Shown piece after piece: positions 27,401 to 34,778 of a DNA stretch of 48,360 nucleotides. Within the stretch, counting starts at the first letter, position 1. Every line of letters starts with the position of its first letter. The notes beneath the pieces are model-generated. The model had not been told where the DNA came from and searched no databases. It saw only the letters and a list, made by a program, of their open reading frames with translations. Both the position numbers and the translations under genes were made by a program. The stretch comes from Bacteroidales bacterium (GTDB taxonomy: Bacteria > Bacteroidota > Bacteroidia > Bacteroidales > JACABE01): NCBI GenBank assembly GCA_023251515.1, contig JAHEYQ010000038.1, forward strand, positions 1-48,360. Reading direction: 5' to 3'.

Positions 27401-29600
27401 GGGATGTTGCACTTTTATTAATAAATCAGGGCTTAAAGCATTGGGTTATCAGTTGGAAGAATGTTTGGGTAAAAACATGCACGATTTAATTCATCATCAT
27501 AAGTTGGATAATTCAATATATAAAGTAGAAGATTGTCCTATTTTTATGGCAAAGGAAACAGGCAAAGGAAACAAAATCAGTAACGAGGTATTCTGGAAAA
27601 AAGATGGAACTTCTTTTTTTGTTGATTACTCTTCGTTCCCGATTATTGAAAATGGTGAAATTCAAGGTTCTGTCATCACTTTTTCTGATATAACCGAACG
27701 AAAAAAGATAGAGGAAAAACTTCGTGAAAGTGAAGAAAGATTTAGAGAAATGTCTGATCTTTTACCTCAGATTATTTTTGAAACAGACGAATCGGGAAAT
27801 CTTACTTATGTAAATAAACAAGCATATTCAATTTTAAGATATCCTGCAAATTTTAACGTAAAAGGAATAAATACAATAAGTTTATATATACCTGAAGACC
27901 AAACAAGGGCAATTGAAAACGTCAAAAAGAGAATGAATGGCGAAAACGAAGGCAGTAATGAATATACAATGATTCGCTATGATGGTTCGTTGATGAATGT
28001 GCTGGTTTATTCCAATCCAATTATTAAAAATAACAAAACGGTAGGATTAAGGGGTATAATTATAGATGTAAGTAATATAAAACAGGCAGAATTAAAACTT
28101 CACGAAACCAATGCCTATCTTGAAAATCTGTTAAATTATGCAAATGCACCCATTATTGTTTGGGATCCATATTTGCACATAAGCAGATTTAATCATGCTT
28201 TTGAAACAATAACAGGACTGACTGAAAATGAAGTTCTTGGCAAATCAATCGAAGTCTTATTCCCTGTTGAAATGCGTGAAAAATCTATGGATTTAATCAG
28301 GAAAACCTCAACAGGAGAACGTTTGGAATCGGTAGAAATTGAAATCCAACATAAAGATCACAGTATAAAAACTGTTTTATGGAATTCTGCTACAATTTTT
28401 GATAATGAAAATAATAATCCAATAGCTACAATTGCTCAGGGGCATGATATTACTGAAAGGAAAATGGCAGAAGAAGCCTTACGTGAAAGCGAAAAGAAAT
28501 ATCGCTTTTTAACTGAAAATACTGCCGATGTGATTTGGGTTATAAATATTGCAACAGGCAAATTCATCTATATTAGCCCTTCGGTATTCCAGTTAAGAGG
28601 TTTTACTACCGAAGAAGCGTTGCTCGAAAAACTGGAAGACTCATTAACTCCCAATTCCTTGGCATTAGTAAATGAGGCCATTACTAAAGATATACATAAG
28701 TTTATTGCCCAACCCGAATTGCCAAATTATTATATTAATGAAATTCAACAATATTGCAAAAATGGAGAAATAATTTGGGTAGAAGTATCAACACAATTCC
28801 GTTATAGTCCAACAGGCGATATAGAAATAGTTGGAGTTAGCCGCAATATTGAAGAAAGGAAAAAGGCAGAAGCGAAAATTTTAGAGAGCGAAACAGAACT
28901 CCGTAAATTGAATGCTACCAAAGACAAATTCTTCTCTATCATCGCCCACGATCTTAAAAGTCCATTTAATTCTATTCTTGGGTTTAGTGATCTATTGGTG
29001 GAACAGATACATGAAAAAGACTATGAAAATATTGAAAAATATGCCGTAATAATTCAGCAATCCTCCAATAGAGCATTGGATTTGTTGATGAATTTGATGG
29101 AATGGTCGCAATCGCAAACCGGCAGGATGGAATTCAATCCAGAATATTTTGAACTACCTGAACTTATTAAGGAAACAGAACTATTATTAAACGGAGTCAT
29201 CGAACAAAAATCAATTAGTCTATCTAAACTCATTCCAACTAATTTACCTGTTTTTGCAGATAAAAAAATGATGGCTACCGTATTAAGGAACCTGATTTCG
29301 AATGCTATAAAATTCACTCATCCGGGTGGAAAAATCAGCATTTCCGTTGAGGAAAAACCAGACGAACTGTTGGTTTCGGTTAGTGATACCGGAGTGGGAA
29401 TTTCAAGAGACAATATTGAGAAATTATTTAGAATTGGAGAAACTTGCTCTACAAGCGGAACTATAAGCGAAACAGGAACTGGATTAGGTTTGATCCTTTG
29501 CAAAGAATTTGTTGAAAAACATGGTGGAAAAATATGGGTTGAAAGTGAAGAAGGAAAAGGAAGTACTTTCTATTTTACCATTCCTTTGAATATATCTTAG
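24432..29600 (+). CDS. Giant sensor histidine kinase with nine PAS and two GAF domains
   Basis: 1722 residues, no membrane helix. Order: PAS 5-115, GAF-like 135-290, PAS 297-418, GAF 430-580, then PAS units starting near 593, 719, 844, 972, 1101, 1226 and 1353, then HisKA (His1506 in IIAHDLKSPFNS) and ATPase to 1720 (DTGVGI, GTGLGL). It lacks a receiver, unlike the two kinases before it. Its H-box HDLKSP marks a different HisKA subfamily from the HEIRTP kinases upstream. The 5-bp gap to the previous stop implies co-translation. Bound cofactors and signals cannot be read from sequence. Its phosphate may go to a receiver of the neighbouring hybrids. Confidence 0.92.
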   Translation: MNTDIFKQIISDAPFGFAYHEILLNDNGQAIDYVFLDVNPAFEKLTGLRAENIINKKVTDVIPDIVSDKFNWISFYGEVAINGGNKEFEQFSELLNRWYNVQVNSTKKYYFSTFFTDITDKKIIISQSNLFLGNEEKDIDYQQIVEGMKTISGAKYLAFNIFEKNGLDFTTVAISGMNEHLQKAIQMLGFEIVGKKWKHDANKAEKTKNKIITRFNNLQELTGAVISKPIISLFEKTYRIGEIAVVKILKGEKSLGDFTLVMAEGESLKNDISIELFAQQVGLFIDRNNIEEALKISEVKYRSLVNLMQVGVIIQDSQAKILFSNPKAIEYLGISEDQLLGRTSFDPDWNVIHEDGSPFPGNKHPVPQAIATRLPVRNVIMGVYRPALKDRVWLLVDAEPQLNIDGTIHQVVCSFIDITERILAEDISRQLNEVQLFLAQHSGKKDELNFFELLAQYLAKTMEADFVCIDKLEGDGLNAKTLAVWHDGQFEDNIVYSLKDTPCGDVVGKAICCFPASVCKLFPNDTVLQDLKAESYVGVTLWSHTGKPIGLIAVIKSNPIKNLKLAEDLLKMVAVRASGELERMETELVLKASEEKYRLLLENSGIGVGVYTLEGSILLFNQKALENLGGKAENFIGKNLKEVFGEPTASAYLSRFEEVLNSETSLEYEDFVSLPTGNKWFLSNHSKIKNAEGEIIGIQVLAHDITERKQAVLEIEKNQKLLEDSQRIGKIGGWELNIDTMELKWTKEMYYIHEVDLDFNLKVEKRLNFYTPESLPLIDKAVQNAINNGESYEIDSEIITAKGNHKFVKSIGKTDLINRRIFGLFQDITERKQAENELRASETRFRKLLQEVETVSVQGYAPDGTTQYWNKASENLYGYTAEEAIGKNLVDLIIPAEMRENISQAIIDMAKTGIPVPASELSLMRKDGSQVSVFSTHTIVQIPDKSQELFCIDIDLTELKKAEIAIQKRETQINQLLQTTDQGIYGIDMKGCCTFINKSGLKALGYQLEECLGKNMHDLIHHHKLDNSIYKVEDCPIFMAKETGKGNKISNEVFWKKDGTSFFVDYSSFPIIENGEIQGSVITFSDITERKKIEEKLRESEERFREMSDLLPQIIFETDESGNLTYVNKQAYSILRYPANFNVKGINTISLYIPEDQTRAIENVKKRMNGENEGSNEYTMIRYDGSLMNVLVYSNPIIKNNKTVGLRGIIIDVSNIKQAELKLHETNAYLENLLNYANAPIIVWDPYLHISRFNHAFETITGLTENEVLGKSIEVLFPVEMREKSMDLIRKTSTGERLESVEIEIQHKDHSIKTVLWNSATIFDNENNNPIATIAQGHDITERKMAEEALRESEKKYRFLTENTADVIWVINIATGKFIYISPSVFQLRGFTTEEALLEKLEDSLTPNSLALVNEAITKDIHKFIAQPELPNYYINEIQQYCKNGEIIWVEVSTQFRYSPTGDIEIVGVSRNIEERKKAEAKILESETELRKLNATKDKFFSIIAHDLKSPFNSILGFSDLLVEQIHEKDYENIEKYAVIIQQSSNRALDLLMNLMEWSQSQTGRMEFNPEYFELPELIKETELLLNGVIEQKSISLSKLIPTNLPVFADKKMMATVLRNLISNAIKFTHPGGKISISVEEKPDELLVSVSDTGVGISRDNIEKLFRIGETCSTSGTISETGTGLGLILCKEFVEKHGGKIWVESEEGKGSTFYFTIPLNIS

Positions 29601-29685
29601 AACCTATAATCCTCAGAAGTTGGACTTTACAAAATATAAATAGATTTATGCCTTAATTCAGAAAAGCGAATTTGGTAAAATGTTT

Positions 29686-30459
29686 TTAAATAGCACTATG
29701 CCAAAATCCATAAATACTAATCATTTCCTCTTTTTTTACAGTAAGTGATGCTGCCCTGAAAAGCCACAAATTGATGTGAATTTTCTCGTTGGCTGGTTTT
29801 GGCTTAAAATCATGTTTGTAAGTCCATGATTGGTATGGTTTCCTGCTTTTTAAAGCATTGCGGTAATGACCTTCGTAGCTGGCAAAATAGATGCTGTCTT
29901 TTGTTCGTAATATAATATGTGTAGAATATTTTAAACTTGCAGGGTGTAAATATCTGTGCGATATATAATAATCCTGATTTTGATGAACCACATATTGCGA
30001 ATTGGTGTCATTTTCGTTTCCCCATTTAGAAAACTCTAAATCAATTTCATTGTAATGGGGTTTTAGTTTGTTGTCGTAAGTAAATAAACCGAATACTGTA
30101 TTTTTGTCGAGTTTGTCTATTCTTGATACTACAAAAAATTCATACAAACCATAGCCAAAATGTTGTTTTGAAATAATTTCGGCACATTGCCAGCGGTTGT
30201 TTTGTTGGTTTATTTTCAGATTCAGATGTCCGTCGATATCAACCCATACATTATCGGTTGATGATGAAAAATAATTATTTCCCGGCCCAACCCTTTTGGT
30301 TGTATTTTTAATATTCCATTCGTAGCCTGCAAATGTTAAGCTGTTTTTTGCATTTACATCGCCCTGTTTTATTTTGTCTTTTGGTGGTGCACAGGCATAC
30401 AACAAAAGACAAAATAAAAAAAGGCTGACAATAATTCTTTTAGAACTACTCAAAAACAT
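29686..30459 (-). CDS. GH16-like lipoprotein (predicted glycoside hydrolase)
   Basis: 257 residues. A lipoprotein signal has its lipobox at LLYAC (Cys23). Residues 40-257 match the beta-sandwich layout of glycoside hydrolase family 16 (laminarinase/kappa-carrageenase type), with the catalytic pattern ExDxE seen as EIDLE at 138-142, preceded by VSRIDKLDKNTVFGLF. It should hydrolyse, or merely bind, a beta-glucan-like polysaccharide at the outer membrane. The motif normally continues with a Trp or Phe, here FSKW. The substrate cannot be inferred, and no SusC/SusD pair lies beside it. It starts 8 bp after the stop of rlmD, so it may be co-transcribed with that housekeeping gene. Confidence 0.72.
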   Translation of the reverse strand: MFLSSSKRIIVSLFLFCLLLYACAPPKDKIKQGDVNAKNSLTFAGYEWNIKNTTKRVGPGNNYFSSSTDNVWVDIDGHLNLKINQQNNRWQCAEIISKQHFGYGLYEFFVVSRIDKLDKNTVFGLFTYDNKLKPHYNEIDLEFSKWGNENDTNSQYVVHQNQDYYISHRYLHPASLKYSTHIILRTKDSIYFASYEGHYRNALKSRKPYQSWTYKHDFKPKPANEKIHINLWLFRAASLTVKKEEMISIYGFWHSAI

Positions 30460-30467
30460 TTTAGTAA

Positions 30468-31901
30468 TTATTTCCGTATTAAAAGTACAACATTTTCAAC
30501 ATGATGTGTATGTGGAAACATATCAACCGGTTGAATTTTATCTACTTTATATGTTTCGCTCATCAGGGCAATATCACGTGCCTGAGTAGCCGGATTGCAA
30601 CTGATATAAACTATACGTTCGGGTGCAACTTTTATTATTTGCTCTACTACTTTGTCGTGCATGCCGGCACGTGGCGGATCGGTAATAATGATGTCGGGTT
30701 TGCCATTGATGCTTACAAACTCATCGGTTAAAACCTTTACCATATCACCTGCATAAAATATTGCATTGTCGATATTATTGTGAACAGAATTGCGATATGC
30801 ATCCTCAATGGCTTCAGGAACATATTCTATACCAACTACTTTTTTTACACTTCCGGCTACAAAATTGGCAATGGTCCCTGTGCCGGTATATAAGTCGTAA
30901 ACCACTTCATCTCCTTTGAAACCGGCAAAATCGGCAGCTACTTTGTATAAACGGTAAGCTTGTTCTGAATTGGTTTGGTAAAAAGATTTGGGTCCGATAA
31001 TAAACTGAAGTTCTTTTTGATTATTGTAAGCCTGCATTTTTTCAATAATATGCGGATTACCTTTGTATAATCTTATTTCCAGATCGTTTATGGTGTCGTT
31101 TCGTTTGTTGTTTACAACATACATTAACGATGTGATTTCAGGGAATTTTTCGTAAATAAAATCTAAGAAGCGATGATTGTTTCTGGTGTTTTCATCCTTT
31201 ACAATTAATATTACCATTAAATCGCCTGTAGTAGTGGTTCTGATAATCAGATTGCGAAGATAGCCTTCCCATTTGCGGGCATCAAAAAAGCTGAATTTGT
31301 TTTCGAGTGCATAAGCTTTAATGGCATTGCGGATGTCGTTTGAAGGATCTTTTTGCAGATAGCATTTGTTGATATCCAATACTCTGTCGAAAAGCTGTGG
31401 AATATGAAATCCCAAAGCATTCATATTAATTGAATCTCTGTCTATTTCGGAAGCAGCTTCGGCATCAAGCAACCAGCGTTTGCTCGAAAAAGTGTATTCT
31501 AATTTATTACGGTAATAAAAAATATTTTCGGATGCTATAATGGGTTTTATTGAAGATATATCTATTTTGCCGATACGTTGCAGATTGTCTTCTACTTGTT
31601 TTTGTTTGTAGAACAATTGGTCGTTGTAATTCATTCCCTGCCATTTGCAACCGCCACAAATACCAAAATGTTCGCATTTGGCTTCAACTCTTTTGTCGGA
31701 ATATTTATGAATTTTTATGGCTTTGGCTTCGGCAAAGTTTTTTTTATTCTTTATTATTTTAAGGTCAACTATATCGCCGGGTACAACAAACGGAACAAAA
31801 ATAACCATATCGTTTACCTTGGCAATGGCTTTGCCTTCGCTGCCGGCATCTATAATTTCAACATTTTCAATAATCTGAGGTTCTCTGTATTTTCTTTCCA
31901 T
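30468..31901 (-). CDS. rlmD: 23S rRNA (uracil-C5)-methyltransferase, RlmD/TrmA family
   Basis: 477 residues. A TRAM domain (about 5-63) precedes a [4Fe-4S] site formed by Cys76, Cys82, Cys85 (CEHFGICGGC) and Cys180. The SAM-dependent methyltransferase core has the DLYTGTGTIANFVAG motif, DPPRAGMHDK, and nucleophile Cys435 in YISCNPATQ. It methylates a uracil at C5 in RNA; in Escherichia coli RlmD the site is U1939 of 23S rRNA. Paralogues RlmCD and TrmA share the fold, so the exact target nucleotide is inferred. A TACTTTTG -7 box lies about 30 bp upstream. Confidence 0.9.
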   Translation of the reverse strand: MERKYREPQIIENVEIIDAGSEGKAIAKVNDMVIFVPFVVPGDIVDLKIIKNKKNFAEAKAIKIHKYSDKRVEAKCEHFGICGGCKWQGMNYNDQLFYKQKQVEDNLQRIGKIDISSIKPIIASENIFYYRNKLEYTFSSKRWLLDAEAASEIDRDSINMNALGFHIPQLFDRVLDINKCYLQKDPSNDIRNAIKAYALENKFSFFDARKWEGYLRNLIIRTTTTGDLMVILIVKDENTRNNHRFLDFIYEKFPEITSLMYVVNNKRNDTINDLEIRLYKGNPHIIEKMQAYNNQKELQFIIGPKSFYQTNSEQAYRLYKVAADFAGFKGDEVVYDLYTGTGTIANFVAGSVKKVVGIEYVPEAIEDAYRNSVHNNIDNAIFYAGDMVKVLTDEFVSINGKPDIIITDPPRAGMHDKVVEQIIKVAPERIVYISCNPATQARDIALMSETYKVDKIQPVDMFPHTHHVENVVLLIRK

Positions 31902-31930
31902 TTGTTATAAGTGAATTTTAAAATTGAATG

Positions 31931-31938
31931 CAAAAGTA
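31931..31938 (-). promoter_or_regulatory. Candidate -7 box (TACTTTTG) for rlmD
   Basis: Matches TAnnTTTG on the minus strand 30 bp before the rlmD start codon. No -33 box was found at the usual distance. Confidence 0.35.
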
Positions 31939-31978
31939 AGTGTTTAAATTGAATTTGACCGGGTTTTGTATTTGTTCT

Positions 31979-32347
31979 TTACTTTTTAAATACAAAATAT
32001 ACAGCCAGAATCAGGAAAACAAAGGCAATAAAATGATTGGTTCTGAAAGTTTCAGTTTTGAAGAACAAAACTGTAAATATAACAAAAACCACTAGTGTAA
32101 TTACTTCCTGTATTACTTTTAATTGGAAAAGACTAAAAGGTCCGCCATTGCCTTTGTAACCTATTCTGTTTGCCGGAACCATCAGAAAGTATTCGAACAG
32201 GGCTATTCCCCAACTGATAAGTACAATGGTAATTAAGCCAAGGTTATCCATAAGTTTCATTTCTTTGAATTTAAGATGACCATACCAGGCAAATGTCATA
32301 AAAGTGTTTGATAGTATAAGCAAAAAGATGGTGTAAAATGCCTTCAT
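31979..32347 (-). CDS. DMT-like small membrane protein, DUF486 family
   Basis: 122 residues with four membrane helices (about 3-20, 36-57, 78-97, 104-120). The central stretch FEYFLMVPANRIGYKGNGGP is characteristic of DUF486 proteins, small relatives of drug/metabolite transporters of about this length. No substrate is known for the family. It precedes rlmD on the same strand with a 77-bp gap, so it could be a separate transcript. A -7-like CAAAATTA complement lies at 32425-32432. Confidence 0.8.
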   Translation of the reverse strand: MKAFYTIFLLILSNTFMTFAWYGHLKFKEMKLMDNLGLITIVLISWGIALFEYFLMVPANRIGYKGNGGPFSLFQLKVIQEVITLVVFVIFTVLFFKTETFRTNHFIAFVFLILAVYFVFKK

Positions 32348-32948
32348 TTTCTGTAAAAATATCGTGGTTTAAGATATTGAAATTAAGATAGCTAAAATCA
32401 ATATCATTTGATTTATTCAGATGGCAAAATTACTTAAAAAAACCAAATTTGAACTGATGGAATAGTTTATTAGTGTTAGAAAACGGTAAAAGTAAATTTT
32501 GATATAACAGAGAGTTAGATTGGACAGTCTTTATATGTTATTAAACAAGACTGTTTGCTAATTGGTGATAGGGGAGGGTTGCTGATTTTGTTTTTTGTTA
32601 ATGCCCTACGGGTAATATGTTTGATTCTGTGTTCATTTCTTCTATTGATATTGATGCCCTACGGGCAATTTGTTTTTGTATTTTGTTTGTTTTTATTGAT
32701 GTTAAAGGCCTAGGGGTGATTGATATTTTGTGTTTTGTTTCTTTTTTTTTGCCCGTAGGACATTTATATCCATAGAAAAGCATAACATATAGATTATTGA
32801 TTGTCCGTAGGACATAAACATATTTTATCATATTTCCTGCAAGTTAATTAAGGTAGGGGAGTTAACTCAATTATGTAGAGGATTTATTTAATATAATTTC
32901 ATTTAATTCTATTGAATGAATTTATTCAAAAATTTAACTATGTTGGAA
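32348..32948. other. Non-coding region with short CCCTACGGG-type palindromic repeats
   Basis: 601 bp without a credible gene. The right half holds five degenerate copies of a short palindromic repeat (see the separate entry). A 77-codon open frame at 32598-32831 lies entirely within these repeats and is rejected. Confidence 0.55.
32602..32814. repeat. Cluster of five CCCTACGGG/CCGTAGG repeats about 50 bp apart
   Basis: TGCCCTACGGGTA at 32602, TGCCCTACGGGCA at 32655, a degenerate GGCCTAGGGGT near 32706, TGCCCGTAGGACA at 32750 and TGTCCGTAGGACA at 32802. Spacing is about 44-53 bp. The first three read one way and the last two the other, giving the cluster dyad symmetry. The intervening DNA is T-rich. 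Confidence 0.75.
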
Positions 32949-33398
32949 TCATTCATAACTAGATACATTGTTAGTATAAATGAGAACCCAATAATCATTT
33001 TCTTTTCTTAATTTTATTGAATCGTATTTCTTATTTACCAAATGATGAATATATGTTTTATTATTGATAATTATCAAAATGTAATCTTTTAAGTTTTTAT
33101 ATTTAGTACAAATTTGCCCAGCTAAACCTTGAGAATCATTGGTTGTGATTGATTTAGAAAAGATTAATCTATTATTAAAATATACTAGAATAGAATCATT
33201 AATAAATCCTGTTTCAAAAGATATGCAAGTTCCTTTAAATGTTGTATCCTTATATATCCGCATTTTTTTAAATATTTCAGGAGATGCATTTTGTTCATAT
33301 TCTATCCTGATCTTTTGTCTTTTACAATTTGATATATTCTGCCCATTCAATTTAAATTGACTTAAACAAATTATTAAAAATAAAAGTAAATATTTCAT
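32949..33398 (-). CDS. Small secreted protein of unknown function
   Basis: About 149 residues from the internal ATG at 33396-33398, which begins a clean signal peptide (MKYLLLFLIICLSQFKLNGQ). The open frame extends upstream to 33515, but that would put 39 charged residues ahead of the signal, which is less likely. The mature part is short, rich in Lys, Asn and Tyr, with Cys in SNCKRQK, GTCISFE and QICTKYK that could pair in the periplasm. I recognise no family. It is flanked by repeat clusters on both sides. Confidence 0.5.
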   Translation of the reverse strand: MKYLLLFLIICLSQFKLNGQNISNCKRQKIRIEYEQNASPEIFKKMRIYKDTTFKGTCISFETGFINDSILVYFNNRLIFSKSITTNDSQGLAGQICTKYKNLKDYILIIINNKTYIHHLVNKKYDSIKLRKENDYWVLIYTNNVSSYE

Positions 33399-34223
33399 CT
33401 TAAAATTCTTAAACCTATTCATCATCCTGTTCTTGTTTATATTGTCCAACTTATTTTCTGCTTCAACTTTGCGGTGAGCTATTTGTTTTTCCTGCAAATT
33501 TAAATATTTTTTCATTTCAAAATCAGTTAGCTTGAGGCTTTTTTAGACTTTTGGAATTTCTAATTCGGTTTTGGATTTGTTGGGAGGGAACAAGACGTGG
33601 TTTTTTACGAAACGCTATATATTTTTGCATAGAAATGACATTTATTGATAAAAATACATCCAAAACAACCGTTGGTAACATTCCACCAAAAAAAGTAAGG
33701 CAAAAACAGTCGTCGGGAAGGTTTCTCCAAAAAAAGTAAGGCAAAAATGGTTGTCGGGAACATTCCACCAAAAAAAGTAAGGCCAAAACGGTCGTCAGGA
33801 ATATTCCTCCAAAAAAAGTAAGGCCAAAACGGTTGTCGGGAAGGTTTCACCAAAAAAAGTAAGGCAAAAACGGTCGTCGGGAACATTCCTCCAAAAAAAG
33901 TAAGACAAAAACGACCGTCGGGAACATTCCACTAAAAAAAGTAAGACCAAAACAGTCGTCGGGAAGGTTTCTCGAAAAAAAGTAAGACCAAAACGTTCGT
34001 CAGGAACATTCCTCCAAAAAAAGTAAGACAAAAATGGCTGTCGTGATATTTCCTTTTTTGATTTTTAAATTTCTTATTGGCAATAAATGAAGATATCTAA
34101 AATATTTTATCACAAAACAATGTTCTGTTAAAATCCAGTATGGCTAATTTTCCCCAAAAGTATTCAAACTGCCATCGATGGTATCGTTTTTGTAATTAAA
34201 GTTATTGTTTTAATTATCACTAA
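33399..34223. other. Repeat-dominated non-coding region
   Basis: Apart from the 41-bp array, this stretch holds about 260 bp before it and 170 bp after it without a convincing gene. On the minus strand 33523-33600 could be the decayed end of a small reading frame, but nothing recognisable is encoded. Confidence 0.45.
33660..34053. repeat. 41-bp tandem array of about nine copies
   Basis: The marker GTAAG recurs at 33695, 33736, 33777, 33818, 33859, 33900, 33941, 33982 and 34023, exactly 41 bp apart, preceded by a decayed copy. Each unit is CC-A7-GTAAGG/AC-AAAACGGTCGTCGGGAA. Two versions of the last part alternate irregularly, AAGGTTTC and AACATTCC. Because 41 is not a multiple of three, open frames appear in several frames across it, and none is a credible gene. 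No unique spacers are present. Confidence 0.93.
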
Positions 34224-34766
34224 CTATTCCGGTAAATAAACTGCACCTCCACATTGAGTAAACTTCGTGTAGGCTATTAATGCGAATTTATAGTCTTTTA
34301 TAAACAGGTTTAACAAACGTTGGAATTCTTTTTGCTTGGATTCTGAAGGATTGTCTTCTGTATTTCCTCGAAAAATGTATAAAAAATAATCAATCGAACC
34401 GTCATTGTTAAAGTAAACTTTGTTAAAACATGGCGTTTTCTTTTCCCATTTAAAATTATTTTTCGAAAGATAGCTGCCTAAATCCTTTAAAAGTTTGGTA
34501 TAACTTTGTTGTAATTTTTCCTGTTCTGTATCGGTTTTGAATATTGCAAGAGCAGTATCACTATTAACTGCATTTTTATAAATACTATCTAAATGCTTGA
34601 TAGATATGCCCTGCTTTTCAGTATCCTGAAAAGTTAATGCGATATGTTGCCCGTATGATAAATGAAATGAGATTAACATAATTAATGCTAAGTTAAATCT
34701 ATTTATCAAATTTTTCTTTAATATTCCATATATTTTTGATACGGAGTTCTGTTTTTTTTCTATCAT
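34224..34766 (-). CDS. Exported protein of unknown function next to a TonB receptor
   Basis: 180 residues with a signal peptide preceded by a basic leader (residues 1-24; hydrophobic core about 25-37, cleavage near SYGQ). The mature part has a helical middle (LQQSYTKLLKDLGSYLS) and a C-terminal beta-rich part (KVYFNNDGSIDYFLYIF, ending GGAVYLPE). I do not recognise the family; the YFNNDGSIDY pattern recalls small periplasmic Bacteroidetes proteins. It lies 12 bp after the TonB-dependent receptor gene, so it is co-transcribed and may assist that receptor. Confidence 0.6.
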   Translation of the reverse strand: MIEKKQNSVSKIYGILKKNLINRFNLALIMLISFHLSYGQHIALTFQDTEKQGISIKHLDSIYKNAVNSDTALAIFKTDTEQEKLQQSYTKLLKDLGSYLSKNNFKWEKKTPCFNKVYFNNDGSIDYFLYIFRGNTEDNPSESKQKEFQRLLNLFIKDYKFALIAYTKFTQCGGAVYLPE

Positions 34767-34778
34767 GATATTTTTTAT

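Noticed and set aside
32598..32831. 77-codon open frame on the minus strand
   Set aside because: It lies wholly within the CCCTACGGG repeat cluster and resembles no protein.
33660..34053. CRISPR array or protein-coding repeat
   Set aside because: No unique spacers are present; a 41-bp period shifts the frame at every copy, so the open frames found on both strands here are by-products of the repeat.
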